Assembly: GCA_024711325.1 (NCBI GenBank)
Contig: JANJTC010000001.1
Span: 62,001-126,000 of the forward strand
DNA: 64,000 bases
From: Bacteriovoracaceae bacterium
Lineage (GTDB): Bacteria > Bdellovibrionota > Bacteriovoracia > Bacteriovoracales > Bacteriovoracaceae
Direction: 5' to 3'
Below, in pieces: positions 31,952-41,711 of this stretch; within the stretch, counting starts at the first letter, position 1; each line of letters begins with the position of its first letter. Below the pieces are notes generated by a model, which saw nothing but the letters and a program-made list of their open reading frames with translations, had not been told where the DNA came from and did not search any database. Made by a program: the position numbers and the translations under genes.

Positions 31952-33457
31952 ATGAATTTGATTAAAGGGATGTTGATCAATCTAGTGCTGCTGTCTGTCA
32001 TCACCGCTCCCGCATGGGGTATGAGTGGGGCCAGGCTGTTAGGTCAATCTTCCAGCGGGCAGACCGCGCTTTTTAATCTAGGCATTCATGATGGGGTAAA
32101 AGAAGGTGATTACGCGGTTATCGTTAAAGAGATCCGCTCCCTTGACCATCGGGACCTGCGTTTGGTGCCAGTTGCCAAAGCCCGTAATGTTAAAATCAAT
32201 ACCGGAAATTCCGTTTGGATTCTTTATAAAACCTTTGATCCGGAGTTACTGGTTAAGGGCCAGGAGTATCTGATTCTTTCTGAGAGTACGATGCTCAAAG
32301 GAAGAAGGGACCCTCGGTTTGGACGAATCAGTGTTATTACCCAGAAAGATAAGGTGGCCTTTCAGGTTCAGAAAAATCTCGCTGACGATAAAGACCGAAT
32401 AGCTAAATTAAAAACTCAGTATCCAGAAATAGAAAAGCTTCACGAAAGAGAAATCCGAATAGATGAGGATGGGGTTTTGGTGGATGTTGAGGGATGGAAA
32501 AAGTTTAAAGATTCCAGATACCGTACCGCACTTTATAAAAGTCCTCATGAAGCTGATTTTCAGCGGCAGTTAAGACTCTCTACTTTTGAAAAACTCGTGA
32601 CTGCCTATTTGAAAAAGGTCAATGAGCCGGGCTTTAACTATGATGCCTTTTACGATGAGCAATCCAAAACAGCTTTTGCTCATGAATTCCGACAGCGCTC
32701 AAATTTTAGTACAGAGTATGAGACTTTTTTGGCCACTCAATCTCAAAAAGCCGTTGCCGATGCTAAGTTGTATCGCTCTTTACTTGAAAAAGGCGAGAGT
32801 TGGTCAGAAGACTTTTCAGATGAACAGTTAAGATCGGTCTTATCCGAGGTCTCTGTTTTGCAAGAAAAAGACCGCAGAAAGTATGTCGTGGCCAATCCTA
32901 ATCGGTATTCAACTTTCCTTGCTTACGGAATGACTTTCAATGACGCTCAGACTGAGAAGGACGCAGGTTATCGACGAGATGGCCGGTATTCTATTGAACT
33001 TGATTTTGAAGTTATTCCTGTGATTAAGCATGAAACGCTTCAGCGTTTTACAGTAAATGCGACCTATCGAAATAATAAGACGGCCTTTGAAGCCGAGAAT
33101 TTTAATTCCAGTCTGGATGAACACTCCTTTTCCTTAGGTATTAACTGGTATCCACTTTTTGCTTCTTATGCCATTGAGTCTCCGGTGATTTTTCTTGGGA
33201 CTTATGTGAGAAGTGGTTGGGCAAGTGTCAAGGCCCCTTCGGCCGGCGAGGAATCCAATTATACTCTTCTGGCCTTACCGGGAGTCCGAGCAGGTATGAG
33301 ATATAATTTTAAAAACAATGTTGGACTGAGACTTTCTGGCAGTATGGAAACTCTTCAGTTAGATCGATATGAACAAAGTAAATTTGGCGCAATTCTTCCA
33401 GATCAGGCGAGTCTGGTTGAAGGGAAAATGAACTTTGCCATTGCGTATTCATTTTAA
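31952..33457 (+). CDS. Exported protein with N-terminal beta domain and C-terminal outer-membrane barrel
   Basis: 501 residues from ATG 31952, chosen because it opens a signal peptide (about 1-23, ending TAPAWG); an in-frame TTG at 31910 has no such support. Residues about 25-115 form a small beta-rich domain with DGVKEGDYAVIV. A charged helical middle (about 125-320) follows. The last 180 residues look like a beta barrel ending in Phe (NFAIAYSF). It is a paralogue of the next gene in its first and last parts. No ribosome binding site is obvious. Function unknown. Confidence 0.62.
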   Translation: MNLIKGMLINLVLLSVITAPAWGMSGARLLGQSSSGQTALFNLGIHDGVKEGDYAVIVKEIRSLDHRDLRLVPVAKARNVKINTGNSVWILYKTFDPELLVKGQEYLILSESTMLKGRRDPRFGRISVITQKDKVAFQVQKNLADDKDRIAKLKTQYPEIEKLHEREIRIDEDGVLVDVEGWKKFKDSRYRTALYKSPHEADFQRQLRLSTFEKLVTAYLKKVNEPGFNYDAFYDEQSKTAFAHEFRQRSNFSTEYETFLATQSQKAVADAKLYRSLLEKGESWSEDFSDEQLRSVLSEVSVLQEKDRRKYVVANPNRYSTFLAYGMTFNDAQTEKDAGYRRDGRYSIELDFEVIPVIKHETLQRFTVNATYRNNKTAFEAENFNSSLDEHSFSLGINWYPLFASYAIESPVIFLGTYVRSGWASVKAPSAGEESNYTLLALPGVRAGMRYNFKNNVGLRLSGSMETLQLDRYEQSKFGAILPDQASLVEGKMNFAIAYSF

Positions 33458-33465
33458 GGGGAACG

Positions 33466-34548
33466 ATGAAGCTTCTGACTATCTTATTCTTAATAGTATC
33501 ATTTGCAGCGCAAGCTCTTGAGGTTGATGAAAAACTGACAATCAGAATCGTAAGGACTTCTGAGACCAGAAAAACCTTGATGATAAACCGTGGTACGGAA
33601 GACGGTCTGGTTGAAGGTGATCATGCGAAGTTTATCGTAACTGCAGGTATTGTGGCCCGGGCCGTCTGTGTGCGTGTTTCACCTACTCGTTCCGTGTGGT
33701 CGGTGTATCGCTTAGTAAATGCAGACTTTATTGTAAATGACTCTGTCATGAGTTTGAAAATTTCCCCGCCAGTCAAAATCACCAAAGATGAATCTCAGAG
33801 TTTAGTTCAAGAGGATACTCCTACTCGTGCTGGAACAGGAGATCCAACTCAATTAGGGATACCTTTGGCCGATGGTGCCCAGGATCTGGCAAGTGTGACT
33901 GATGAAAATCTTTCTCAGGAGGATCTGAGATCACTGGATGAGCAGGAACCTTCAATCATTCCTGAAAAGAATATAGAAGTCTTCGGGGTGCTGAACATTT
34001 CAGGGCTGACCGCAAGTGCTAAAACTGAATCGGGTGATGACTCATTTAATAATTCACAAAGTTATCATCATATTGGTTTGGGAGGAGAGTTTTATTCTCA
34101 GAAAGAACGGGATTGGTATTCTCGTTTCAGTATTCAAGCGATGGTTAATCTCATGCGGCTTAATAACCAGGCCTATAATGGTTCAAGTTCTACTAATGAT
34201 GTCACAGAGTTTTCAGTTGGTGTGAACTGGCATCCCACTAAGCTTCCCAGTCAAACCATGATGTTTATACCCTATGTGCATTTAAGTGCTAACGCAGGTA
34301 CAGTGAAGTCGACCTTTAAACCTGGTCAGGAGAACATCGGTGGTAAGGAATTCTCGGCCAACGGCGGTACTTCTGGATTTTCAGTTGGTTTTGGTTATAA
34401 GTTTTTTACATCTAAAGGTTTTGGGGCCAGGGCACTTCTGGATTATTACTACCGAACAGAGAAGTATAAAGAAGACGAAGACTCCAATACTTTTAATAAG
34501 GCCATTGGTGGCCCGCGATTTATGCTAGGTCTTGGTTATAGGTTTTAA
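33466..34548 (+). CDS. Paralogous exported barrel protein
   Basis: 360 residues with signal peptide (about 1-17), a beta-rich domain (about 20-105) containing RGTEDGLVEGDHAKFIV, an acidic linker (about 106-168) and a barrel (about 170-360) ending LGLGYRF. The same order as the gene before it, but without the helical middle. Shared phrases such as SVGVNWHP/SLGINWYP support a duplication. It begins 9 nt after its paralogue with a GGGGAACG ribosome binding site. Its 3' end overlaps the convergent HNH gene by 29 nt. Confidence 0.62.
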   Translation: MKLLTILFLIVSFAAQALEVDEKLTIRIVRTSETRKTLMINRGTEDGLVEGDHAKFIVTAGIVARAVCVRVSPTRSVWSVYRLVNADFIVNDSVMSLKISPPVKITKDESQSLVQEDTPTRAGTGDPTQLGIPLADGAQDLASVTDENLSQEDLRSLDEQEPSIIPEKNIEVFGVLNISGLTASAKTESGDDSFNNSQSYHHIGLGGEFYSQKERDWYSRFSIQAMVNLMRLNNQAYNGSSSTNDVTEFSVGVNWHPTKLPSQTMMFIPYVHLSANAGTVKSTFKPGQENIGGKEFSANGGTSGFSVGFGYKFFTSKGFGARALLDYYYRTEKYKEDEDSNTFNKAIGGPRFMLGLGYRF

Positions 34549-35362
34549 TCCTTGCTCTTTGATTGCAATGAAAACAAAGGAGGCGAAGATTTTCCGTGTG
34601 ACTTTTACCTCCTAATGCGAAAGCTTCTATATGGTCATATTGAAGTAGAAACAGACTTCCGCAATTCTCACAGACTCCTTGTGACTTTTCAAAAACTTCT
34701 CTTTTAGTTTTATTTGAAAGATAGCGCGTATCAGGATTTTGTACTCCTGGTCTTATTTTAAATTTTCGGTGTTTGATATCATTTAAAGCGTGCCGGGCCA
34801 ATCGGTTTAGGAACTTGTCATCAAGATAAAAAAAACCAATCAAACATTTTGCTTCTTCCAGTAACCCCAAAGTCTCTTCATGAAGGTTAACTTTAATTTG
34901 TGAAAATTCAGGAGCGACTAGTTTTAACGATTCTTTGGGAAGAGGAGTTTGAGGAGAAAGCTCCAAAAGGGTTTTCTCGCATTGACGGGCCGATTTATTT
35001 TCTATCTTTTTTAGAATAATTCTTTTTTTTGTCGGTTCCTTAATATTCTCTTTTCTAAAGAAGCCGGCGGCCTTATGGAGATTTGATAGAGACAGAGAGC
35101 CATCTTTAATTTGTGATTCAATTTCTGGTAGTTCTTTTAACAGTCGGGCACCATTTATCCGACGAATGGCCGAAGTTTCCGAGTATCCTAATTCAGACAT
35201 TGCATACTGAATCATGGAAGGATAACCCAGATCACAGAAGAGCTTACGTCGTTCTATCTCTTTCAAATGGTGAAGAATATTTGTAGTGGTTTCCCGCTCA
35301 GTTTGAGCAAGTTTTTTTACATCTTCAAGGAGTGCTTTATCAGTCAGATATTTTAAATTCAT
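34520..35362 (-). CDS. HNH endonuclease family protein
   Basis: 280 residues. The N-terminal 190 residues are helical and charged. The C-terminal HNH domain shows CENCGSLFLLQYDHIEAF (about 231-248), then NLRLLCFHCNQR (about 260-271): paired CxxC zinc ligands, the DH and N of the motif. Similar genes are frequent in Bdellovibrio-like genomes; whether they are mobile or regulatory is unknown. No Shine-Dalgarno precedes the ATG, and a 6-bp palindrome lies just upstream (35376-35391). It overlaps the convergent barrel gene by 29 nt. Confidence 0.8.
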   Translation of the reverse strand: MNLKYLTDKALLEDVKKLAQTERETTTNILHHLKEIERRKLFCDLGYPSMIQYAMSELGYSETSAIRRINGARLLKELPEIESQIKDGSLSLSNLHKAAGFFRKENIKEPTKKRIILKKIENKSARQCEKTLLELSPQTPLPKESLKLVAPEFSQIKVNLHEETLGLLEEAKCLIGFFYLDDKFLNRLARHALNDIKHRKFKIRPGVQNPDTRYLSNKTKREVFEKSQGVCENCGSLFLLQYDHIEAFALGGKSHTENLRLLCFHCNQRARIKTYNQDLA

Positions 35363-35375
35363 GAGGGATTATTAA

Positions 35376-35391
35376 CTCAGTTACCACTGAG
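35376..35391. promoter_or_regulatory. Palindrome upstream of the HNH gene
   Basis: CTCAGT-TACC-ACTGAG, a perfect inverted repeat 13 nt upstream of the HNH start, in the promoter region. A possible operator. Confidence 0.35.
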
Positions 35392-35461
35392 AAGTACTTT
35401 GAGAAATTTAAAATACATTTAAAAATTCATTCTCGAACTGCGACGTCGGTTAAGCTCTGCA

Positions 35462-36829
35462 TTATTTAAATAAGGCCTTTACTTCATCTACTGGAATGCC
35501 CATAACATTTTTCAAATGCTGAGGTTCATCCAGGAGGGATAAACGTCTCTTTACTAGGTCTTCAAAAGTCGTCACATGTTCTTGCTTAATAATTTGTTTA
35601 ATCATTCCCATAGTAAGAGCGGGTTTCTCACCAAATGTCGGCATGAGGGATTTTTGACGAAGGGGATTTAGAGTTAAGTTCGGTTGATAGCGTTTTCCCA
35701 GACGGGGGAGTAATTCCTGGGCTATTTCCTGGGTCATTCTTCTAAATGTTGTATATTTTCCACCTAGGAGAACATAAGTTCTGTGATCAGGGCGAAAGAT
35801 TTTATGAAATCGGCTCACTTTTCCGAGGGCATCATTATGGCCTTCTTCTTTTACCAGCGGACGAACACCGGCAAAAGTAGAAATAATGGAACTTTCATCA
35901 AAATCAGAATTAGGGAAATACTGCTTTAAGACATTTAAAAGATACTGGATTTCAGTCTTGGTTGCCTGAATGTTGAACATATCCTGATCAACAGGTGTCT
36001 CGGTCGTGCCCACCAGGATTGAATCTCTCTGTGGAATAACAAAAACAACACGATTGTCTTTAGTCGTTAATACAACTGACCCCTGAGCATCAATGGAACC
36101 CTTCTTAAGCCACAAATGAATGCCTTTGGAAGGAATGAGTTGTGGCTTCCATGGAATATTGAGCTTAGGTAGTAATTGATCAGTGAAAGGACCCGTTGTG
36201 AAAACTACAAACTTGGCCTTGACTGTCTTTTGACTTTTATCTTTAACTGATTGGTAAGTGATTTCATAACCATCATTTGTTTTAAGGCATGCGGTCACTT
36301 CCTGGTAACTGTGGGCCTCGGCGCATGGTTCAAGTAGAGCATCATACAGACATTCAAGAGTGAGTTTCGCATCATCAACCACACCGTCGTAATACTTACC
36401 TGATCCTTTAAGATCTTTTGGATCGAGTGATGGAATTTTTTTCAAAGTTTCCTGAGCATTTAAAACTGCAAACGGTCGGTTATGAAAATGAGAAAGGAAG
36501 TCATAGATAAAAAGACCTAATCCAAGCATCCAGGGGGCATATTTAGAATATTTATAAAGCGGAAGATAAAAGTCTCTTTCAAAGCAAAGGTGAGGGGTTA
36601 GTTTAAGCCAAAGATTTTTTTCTTCAAGCGCCTCAGCTACCAGACCAAAATCAAAATTCTCCAGATAACGAATTCCACCATGAAGCATTTTGGATGAACC
36701 TTGAGAGGTTTGAGAGGCAAAATCACCTTTATCAATTAAAAGAGTGGATACGCCATTGAGAGCGAGGTCGCGAATAAGCCCGCATCCATTGATACCACCA
36801 CCCACAATCACGACTTCATATTGTTTCAT
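35462..36829 (-). CDS. glpD: Glycerol-3-phosphate dehydrogenase, FAD-dependent
   Basis: Oxidises glycerol-3-phosphate to dihydroxyacetone phosphate at the inner membrane and feeds electrons to quinone. VVIVGGGINGCGLIRDLAL (about 6-24) binds FAD, followed by SSKMLHGGIRYLENFDFGLV (about 45-64), the family signature. Length 455 is about 45 residues shorter than E. coli GlpD, with a reduced C-terminal cap. It overlaps the YbjQ-like gene by 4 nt. No glycerol kinase or transporter is near. Confidence 0.92.
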   Translation of the reverse strand: MKQYEVVIVGGGINGCGLIRDLALNGVSTLLIDKGDFASQTSQGSSKMLHGGIRYLENFDFGLVAEALEEKNLWLKLTPHLCFERDFYLPLYKYSKYAPWMLGLGLFIYDFLSHFHNRPFAVLNAQETLKKIPSLDPKDLKGSGKYYDGVVDDAKLTLECLYDALLEPCAEAHSYQEVTACLKTNDGYEITYQSVKDKSQKTVKAKFVVFTTGPFTDQLLPKLNIPWKPQLIPSKGIHLWLKKGSIDAQGSVVLTTKDNRVVFVIPQRDSILVGTTETPVDQDMFNIQATKTEIQYLLNVLKQYFPNSDFDESSIISTFAGVRPLVKEEGHNDALGKVSRFHKIFRPDHRTYVLLGGKYTTFRRMTQEIAQELLPRLGKRYQPNLTLNPLRQKSLMPTFGEKPALTMGMIKQIIKQEHVTTFEDLVKRRLSLLDEPQHLKNVMGIPVDEVKALFK

Positions 36830-38019
36830 AGCTTATTGATCCAGACCAGATTACCTGTACAGGTGAGCCGATACTTATGTCCTATGGGAGTGAGTTGATA
36901 ATTCAGGCCGATAACGGCATTTGAATGGGCCTTTAAAGCATGGGCCTTAAGTTTCATGGCCAGTTCTTGATAATGACGGGGAACTTCAGTAGATTCAGAA
37001 TCTTCTACAATATGTGAATCAAGCATTTTGTGTTCACTGGCCACACCCATGTAGCGAAGAATTTGATATCCCTCCAGACTGGGAGTTGCTGAGAGTATAA
37101 TTTGAGAAATATCAAGTTTTGGATCATCAAACTGAAAATGATGACCTTGGTTTTGATAAAGATTTAACTTAGAAACGATTCCTGTCTCAGGAGTTTCCTG
37201 ATGCTTGGGCGGATGAATCTCATCCGAGAGGCCAATTTGAATGTCGATATCAAAACGTCGCAACTTATGGGCCAGAAATATGGCCGCGTATTCCGAAATC
37301 CTTGGAACTAGATGCATGCCTCTCATTAGACGACCTCGAGTTTGTTCCTCGGAGTCCGACAATAGATTTAGTTCTCGCATTAGAGAGATGATGTCATTTA
37401 CATCCTCAATATAACGAACATTTTTAATGAGGACACTGAAAGAGGGATTACCTTCGGTGGCCATGCCTGAAAAACTGGAGCTTTCAGAGAACTTTTTTAA
37501 ATCTTCAAATGTTTCAGGAGTTTTGTATTCTTTTTCAGGTGGTATATAAATCGGTGAAGGAGTGACCTTTTCTATTGGCGCGTCCCATTGAGGTTCAGCC
37601 GTTTTTTCAGGAATTTCTTCTGTTACTTCTTCTTTCGGAGCGTCCCAATTTGTGGCCTCTTCCTGTGTGGCGTCTGGAGTGGCCCAGTCAGGAGTCTCCT
37701 CAGTAAAATTTGTATCAAAGTCTGAGTTTGAAAAATCCGTTTCACTAACCGGGTCAGTGATGGCCTCGCCTTCACTGGATTCAAAACTTAAACCGAAATC
37801 AGCAGTGCTTTCTTCTTCCGATGCAAAAGAAGTCTCAAATGGTGAAGAATCCTCAGAACTTCCAAAGTCTAAAGAATCCGATTCTTCTTCGCTTACTGGC
37901 AAATCAGGAACTTCAGAAGGAAAATCATCGAATGAAGTGGATTCTTCATCCTCGTTTAATTCGTGGATGAATTCACCCAGATCTTCAATTCGAGTCAGAT
38001 CCTTCTTGTTGTTACTCAC
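36826..38019 (-). CDS. Acidic protein with C-terminal YbjQ-like domain
   Basis: 397 residues. The N-terminal 170 residues are disordered in appearance, packed with Glu, Asp and Ser, and contain repeated phrases such as WDAP-EEVTEE. The C-terminal 100 residues (ISQIILSATPSLEGYQILRY, then HALKAHSNAVIGLNYQ) match YbjQ/UPF0145, a fold of unknown function that forms rings. The middle (about 180-275) is a separate unknown domain. The start is GTG with GGAG upstream, placed directly after the secA stop. It continues into glpD with a 4-nt overlap. Confidence 0.7.
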   Translation of the reverse strand: MSNNKKDLTRIEDLGEFIHELNEDEESTSFDDFPSEVPDLPVSEEESDSLDFGSSEDSSPFETSFASEEESTADFGLSFESSEGEAITDPVSETDFSNSDFDTNFTEETPDWATPDATQEEATNWDAPKEEVTEEIPEKTAEPQWDAPIEKVTPSPIYIPPEKEYKTPETFEDLKKFSESSSFSGMATEGNPSFSVLIKNVRYIEDVNDIISLMRELNLLSDSEEQTRGRLMRGMHLVPRISEYAAIFLAHKLRRFDIDIQIGLSDEIHPPKHQETPETGIVSKLNLYQNQGHHFQFDDPKLDISQIILSATPSLEGYQILRYMGVASEHKMLDSHIVEDSESTEVPRHYQELAMKLKAHALKAHSNAVIGLNYQLTPIGHKYRLTCTGNLVWINKL

Positions 38020-40572
38020 TTAGGCTCCGTGACAAGCTTTGAATTTCTTACCTGAACCACATGGACAAGGATCATTACGTCCAACTTTGACGGTCGCACG
38101 AATTATTTTTTTCTCTTCTTCCATTGTTTTCGCTTTTTCAGCTTCCTGATGAGCACGGAATTGAGCTTCAAGAACTTTTTCTTGCTCCCGATGAATCGCT
38201 TCAATCTCTTCCTGGGTCATAAGTTTGATGTGAGAGATACGTTCTACTACTGCGCGCTTAATGGCCACTTTCATATTTTCATAAATAGTGAAGGCTTCAC
38301 GTTTATATTCAACTAAAGGATCTTTTTGACCATAAGAGCGAAGATTGATTCCTTCTTTCAGGTGATCCATGGCAAGAAGATGGTCTTTCCAGAACTGATC
38401 AAAGGTTGCCAGTAAAACTTCACGGTAAGTGTACTTAACTTGTTCAGGATCTAGGCCTTCAAATTTTGCATTGATTGATTCTTGTCCAACCTGCTTAATG
38501 TAATCATCAAGCTGACTCATGGCCTTTTGAGCACATTCCTCTGGTGTTAAGGTCTTATCTGTTCCAAAGACTGCGCGAACTGCTTGATTGATTTCATCCC
38601 AAGGATATTCCCGTAGGGAAGACTTCTTCTCTGATTTATATTGTTCGCTTAAGTCAAAGGCCACTTCTTCAATGAAATCCTGAACCAGATCCATGTTGCC
38701 TTCATCATTGAGAATGTCACGACGGATTTTATAGATAACCTTTCGTTGTTCATTCATCACGTTATCAAAATCAAGCAAATGCTTACGGATATCAAAGTTA
38801 TGAGTTTCAACTTTCTTCTGAGCTTTAGCTATGGCATTTGAAATCATTGAATGCTCAATAGGCTCATCTTCTTTCATGCCAAGTTTAACCATGATGCCTT
38901 TGATTCTATCTGAACCAAAAATTCGCATAAGATCATCTTCCAGAGACAGGAAGAATTTCGATTTCCCTGGATCTCCCTGACGACCAGAACGACCACGGAG
39001 CTGATTATCGATACGACGTGATTCATGTCGTTCAGTGCCGATAATAAAAAGACCACCCAAAGACTTGGTCTCAGCTGTCAGCTTAATATCTGTTCCTCGA
39101 CCGGCCATGTTGGTTGCGATTGTGACACCACCACGTTGACCTGCCATCGCCACAATTTCGGCTTCACGAGCATGGTTCTTGGCGTTCAAGACTTCATGCT
39201 TGATGCCTTTACTGGTTAGGACTTGGGAGATGATTTCTGATGATTCAATGGAGATTGTCCCCACGAGAACCGGTTGTCCTTTTTTATGACATTCTTCAAT
39301 CAGCTCGGAAACTGCTTCATACTTGGCCTTGCGGGTAGCATAAACCACATCCGGCATATCTTCTCTGACCATTGGAAGGTTAGTTGGAATAACTACCACT
39401 TCAAGGTTATAGATTTTCATAAACTCATCAGCCTCAGTATCAGCAGTACCAGTCATCCCTGAGAGCTTGGAATATAGTCTGAAATAATTCTGGAAGGTAA
39501 TTGATGCCAGTGTCTGGTTCTCAGATTTAACGTCAACACCTTCTTTTGCTTCTACCGCTTGGTGAAGCCCGTCCGACCAGCGGGAGCCTTCCTTCATACG
39601 GCCGGTGAATTCATCTACGATGATAACCTTGCCATCACGAACCACATAATCGACTTCATTTTTAAAGAGCGTGTGAGCACGAAGGGATTGGTTTACGTGG
39701 TGGAGAACTTCGATATTTTTAATATCATACAGGTTTCCGATTTGAAGAATTTCTTGAACACGGACAATACCTTCTTCCGTCAAAACTGCCGACTTGGCCT
39801 TCTCATCAACGGTGTAGTGCTTATCCAGGCTTAACTGAGGAATGACTTTATTGACCTCTCCGTAAAGGCGAGTATCACCTTCAGAAGGACCTGAAATGAG
39901 TAGAGGAGTTCTTGCTTCATCAATCAAGATGGAGTCAACTTCATCAACGATACAAAAGTGGTGTTCTCTTTGAACGTAGTCATTTAGATCAAACTTCATG
40001 TTGTCACGGAGATAATCAAAGGCAAATTCATTATTTGTTCCGTAAGTGATGTCCGCTTCATAAGCAGCTTTACGGTCCTCATCATCCATATTGGCAACAA
40101 TGCAACCCACTTTAAGACCAAGCCAGCTATAGAGTTTACCCATTTCTTCCGAGTCACGTTGGGCAAGGTAATCATTGACAGTTACCAGGTGGGCCCCACG
40201 ACCGGTTAAAGCGTTTAAATAAAGTGGAAGTGTGGCAGTTAGTGTTTTACCTTCACCGGTTTTCATCTCAGAGATTTTACCCTGATGAAGAACAACACCG
40301 CCCATGATCTGAACATCAAAATGGCGCATGTTCATTACACGATAAGAAGCTTCACGTACCACGGCGAAAGCATCAGGCAAAATATCATTAACAGTCGCTC
40401 CGCCCTTTTGAAGCATTTCCCGAAAAATAGGGGTTTGCCCTTGAAGTTGTTCATCGGTCATGGCCCGGTATTTAGGTTCAAGAGCATTAACCTGAGCAAG
40501 AATTGGTTTTAAAATGCGAATGTCACGGTCCTGCTTTGTTCCAAATAGTTTGCGCATCATGGAGTCTAACAT
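38020..40572 (-). CDS. secA: Preprotein translocase ATPase SecA
   Basis: Motor ATPase of the Sec export pathway. 850 residues with Walker [14 protein letters not shown] (about 101-113), [15 protein letters not shown] (about 207-221), [10 protein letters not shown] (about 490-499) and [11 protein letters not shown] (about 530-540). The C-terminal zinc finger [19 protein letters not shown] binds SecB or ribosomes. A weak AAAGG lies before the ATG. It follows the M23 peptidase gene by 14 nt. Confidence 0.97.
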   Translation of the reverse strand: MLDSMMRKLFGTKQDRDIRILKPILAQVNALEPKYRAMTDEQLQGQTPIFREMLQKGGATVNDILPDAFAVVREASYRVMNMRHFDVQIMGGVVLHQGKISEMKTGEGKTLTATLPLYLNALTGRGAHLVTVNDYLAQRDSEEMGKLYSWLGLKVGCIVANMDDEDRKAAYEADITYGTNNEFAFDYLRDNMKFDLNDYVQREHHFCIVDEVDSILIDEARTPLLISGPSEGDTRLYGEVNKVIPQLSLDKHYTVDEKAKSAVLTEEGIVRVQEILQIGNLYDIKNIEVLHHVNQSLRAHTLFKNEVDYVVRDGKVIIVDEFTGRMKEGSRWSDGLHQAVEAKEGVDVKSENQTLASITFQNYFRLYSKLSGMTGTADTEADEFMKIYNLEVVVIPTNLPMVREDMPDVVYATRKAKYEAVSELIEECHKKGQPVLVGTISIESSEIISQVLTSKGIKHEVLNAKNHAREAEIVAMAGQRGGVTIATNMAGRGTDIKLTAETKSLGGLFIIGTERHESRRIDNQLRGRSGRQGDPGKSKFFLSLEDDLMRIFGSDRIKGIMVKLGMKEDEPIEHSMISNAIAKAQKKVETHNFDIRKHLLDFDNVMNEQRKVIYKIRRDILNDEGNMDLVQDFIEEVAFDLSEQYKSEKKSSLREYPWDEINQAVRAVFGTDKTLTPEECAQKAMSQLDDYIKQVGQESINAKFEGLDPEQVKYTYREVLLATFDQFWKDHLLAMDHLKEGINLRSYGQKDPLVEYKREAFTIYENMKVAIKRAVVERISHIKLMTQEEIEAIHREQEKVLEAQFRAHQEAEKAKTMEEEKKIIRATVKVGRNDPCPCGSGKKFKACHGA

Positions 40573-40586
40573 GAGAAAACCTTTTT

Positions 40587-41645
40587 TTATTCTAGGATAA
40601 AATATAGAGGATCAACGGCGATACCATTAACCCGAACTTCGTAATGTAAGTGAGGACCTGTTGAGTGACCAGTATTGCCGACGGCCGCCAGGAGAGCGCC
40701 ACGCTTTACTTTTTGGCCAGCTCGAACTGTTAGAGATTGATTGTGAGCATAGATCGTTTCGATGCCATATCCATGATCAACTTGGACAAATTTTCCAAAG
40801 CCGGCCTTCTCTCCGGAGAAAGTAACGATGCCGTCAGCAGGCGAGTGAACAGGAGTTCCGTATGGAGCACCGACATCCAGGCCCTCATGCATCTTAAGCC
40901 GTCCGGCCCATGGAGACATTCGTTGTCCAAAATAACTAGTGATCCAGCCATCAGCTGGAAGAATCGTCGGAGTAGAGTTTAAGAAGGATTCTTTATCTAG
41001 TAGGAATTGATCCAGGTTATGAATATTTCCTTCAATGGCCGATACCACATCTTTAATCTGGGAATATTTAAAATCAAATCTTGCGTAATCATTAGATAGT
41101 GAAAAACTTCTTCGAGCCAGATCAGACCACTGTTTGGTTAAAAGATAACTTCGCTCCAGACCCAGTGAAGCCGCGATCTTTTTGTCATAAAGTGATTTTA
41201 ATTCTTTGAACTTTGGCTGATCCTCAATATCTTCCTCAAATTTTAAATCAAGTGAGGTGTTCAGATCTTCTAAAGTGAAAGACTCCTTAGAGTCATCTTT
41301 ATCGGCCTTATAAACGGGACCTTTGGTGCTGATGTCTTCAAGCCCGGTAATCACCCGGAGTTTACGTTCAAATGTATTGATTCGTTTGAGATCATCTCCC
41401 AGAGTATTCATTTTCATCTGGAACAACTGAATTTGTTCTTTCAGCTGACGATTTTCAATCGAGAGATGTTTATTTTCATACACCTGCTGCAAGATCTTCC
41501 AGTAGTCATAGGCCAGCACCCCAACCAACATAAACAGCATAACCATCATGAAGGAGAGTGACTTAAAGAGCACTGTGGGAATTCTATAGGTTCGAACCCC
41601 TTTTTGTGTTTCGGGGACAACCATCACGGTATAGTACTTATCCAT
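40587..41645 (-). CDS. M23-family peptidase, membrane anchored
   Basis: 352 residues: a membrane helix (about 31-49), a coiled-coil region (about 55-90) and a C-terminal LytM/M23 domain. The zinc site is MHEGLDVG (about 253-260) and [10 protein letters not shown] (about 331-340). Such proteins cut peptidoglycan cross-bridges or activate amidases in the periplasm. No Shine-Dalgarno sequence; a TTCCCA-17-TAAAAT promoter is spaced so transcription would start at the ATG. It leads an operon with secA, the YbjQ-like gene and glpD. Confidence 0.88.
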   Translation of the reverse strand: MDKYYTVMVVPETQKGVRTYRIPTVLFKSLSFMMVMLFMLVGVLAYDYWKILQQVYENKHLSIENRQLKEQIQLFQMKMNTLGDDLKRINTFERKLRVITGLEDISTKGPVYKADKDDSKESFTLEDLNTSLDLKFEEDIEDQPKFKELKSLYDKKIAASLGLERSYLLTKQWSDLARRSFSLSNDYARFDFKYSQIKDVVSAIEGNIHNLDQFLLDKESFLNSTPTILPADGWITSYFGQRMSPWAGRLKMHEGLDVGAPYGTPVHSPADGIVTFSGEKAGFGKFVQVDHGYGIETIYAHNQSLTVRAGQKVKRGALLAAVGNTGHSTGPHLHYEVRVNGIAVDPLYFILE

Positions 41646-41652
41646 GACAAAT

Positions 41653-41681
41653 ATTTTAAGCGAGAGCCTCGCGATTGGGAA
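41653..41681 (-). promoter_or_regulatory. Promoter for the M23-secA operon
   Basis: On the minus strand TTCCCA (41676-41681), 17-bp spacer, TAAAAT (41653-41658), ending 7 nt before the ATG. The spacer holds a palindrome GCGAG-GCT-CTCGC (41660-41672) that could be an operator. Confidence 0.45.
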
Positions 41682-41711
41682 TACAAAACATTGAAAAGAT
41701 TGAACTGATTA

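Noticed and set aside
37652-38023. 123-aa serine-rich plus-strand frame opposite the acidic YbjQ-like protein
   Set aside because: Ser/Lys-rich sequence is the mirror of Glu/Ser codons on the coding strand; no ribosome binding site or independent support.
41589-41598. GGTTCGAACC followed by CC resembles a tRNA T-arm
   Set aside because: It lies inside the intact M23 peptidase reading frame and no acceptor, D or anticodon stems surround it.
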